Assembly (NCBI GenBank): GCA_946886255.1
Contig: CAMPIG010000272.1
Span: forward strand, 1 to 6,688
Length of the DNA stretch: 6,688 bases
From: an uncultured Cellvibrio sp.
GTDB lineage: Bacteria; Pseudomonadota; Gammaproteobacteria; Pseudomonadales; Cellvibrionaceae
Reading direction: 5' to 3'
Both the position numbers and the translations under genes were made by a program. Numbering within the stretch: position 1 is the first letter of the stretch; each line of letters opens with the position of its first letter. Shown here piece after piece: positions 6,440 through 6,688 of this stretch. A model generated the notes under the pieces. That model had not been told where the DNA came from. It worked only from the letters and a program-made list of their open reading frames with translations, and searched no databases.

Positions 6440-6688
6440 TTACTCCGGTTTTTGCTGAGCGGTACGCAAGAAAATCCAGATCTGGCAGCACAGCACACCG
6501 AGCACACCGGCTAACATCAATAACGAAAAGGGCAGCGCCGTACCGGTATAAAGCCACGCAAGCAGTGGCCCCGCGAGCGCGCCACTGCCAAACCGCAATG
6601 TACCGGTAACCGCCGTTGCGGTGCCTGAATGATCAGGAAATTTCATGATGATCATGGCATCGGTATTGGTAGAGATTAAGCCCAGGCT
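6440..6688 (-). CDS. Bcr/CflA-type MFS drug-efflux transporter, C-terminal part (5' end outside the window)
   Basis: The reading frame is open from the window edge to the TAA at 6440-6442, giving the last 82 residues. The visible part begins SLGLISTNTDAMIIMKFPDHSG, followed by two hydrophobic segments corresponding to TM11 (about TATAVTGTLRFGSGALAGPL) and TM12 (about FSLLMLAGVLGVLCCQIWIF) of a 12-helix transporter. The pattern of an internal loop with FPDHSGTATAV and then LRFGSGALAGPLL resembles the Bcr/CflA group, which exports drugs such as bicyclomycin or chloramphenicol by proton antiport. The Met codons inside this segment are not the start, because the coding pattern continues upstream of them. 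Substrate cannot be inferred. It runs in the same direction as ybdG but is separated by 182 bp, so it is probably its own transcription unit. Confidence 0.75.
   Translation of the reverse strand, partial: SLGLISTNTDAMIIMKFPDHSGTATAVTGTLRFGSGALAGPLLAWLYTGTALPFSLLMLAGVLGVLCCQIWIFLRTAQQKPE

Noticed and set aside
6302..6514. Plus-strand open frame of 70 codons
   Set aside because: It overlaps the MFS coding sequence on the opposite strand, has no ribosome binding site, and its product resembles no domain I recognise.

Overview
The window looks like ordinary chromosomal DNA of a gammaproteobacterium with roughly 50% G+C. Gene content (an Atm1-type ABC exporter, a YbdG-type mechanosensitive channel close in sequence to the E. 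coli protein, a Bcr/CflA-type efflux pump) and protein style suggest a Cellvibrio-like or related marine/soil lineage, but no marker gene here fixes the genus. No RNA genes, insertion sequences, CRISPR arrays or tRNA-linked integration signs were seen.

Layout: (1) 18-1817, plus strand: a full-length half-size ABC exporter of the Atm1/HMT1 family. (2) 1818-2009: a 192-bp intergenic region holding two perfect inverted repeats (8+8 and 9+9 bp), five GTGCA/TGCAC words and a -24/-12-like element at the right distance from the next start codon. (3) 2010-4975, plus strand: a compact three-gene operon with a membrane-bound CheA-like histidine kinase (PilJ-type sensor, PAS-like region, internal Hpt, CheA-type ATPase domain, no CheW-binding domain), a stand-alone CheY-like receiver, and a CheX-like CheY-P phosphatase. 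(4) 4986-6257, minus strand: a YbdG-type small-conductance mechanosensitive channel, convergent with the operon with only 10 bp between stop codons. (5) 6258-6439: non-coding, with a 6-bp inverted repeat. (6) 6440-6688, minus strand: the C-terminal 82 residues of an MFS drug-efflux protein, cut by the window edge.

The biologically interesting part is the three-gene operon. It contains sensor, kinase, phosphoryl carrier, receiver and receiver phosphatase, so it could be a self-contained chemotaxis-derived signalling module that works without a separate methyl-accepting receptor or CheW. The PilJ-type sensor motif resembles the nitrate/nitrite-sensing family, which gives a testable ligand guess. 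No output gene lies in the operon, so the target of the receiver is unknown. The flanking ABC exporter and channel genes look like unrelated housekeeping or stress functions.
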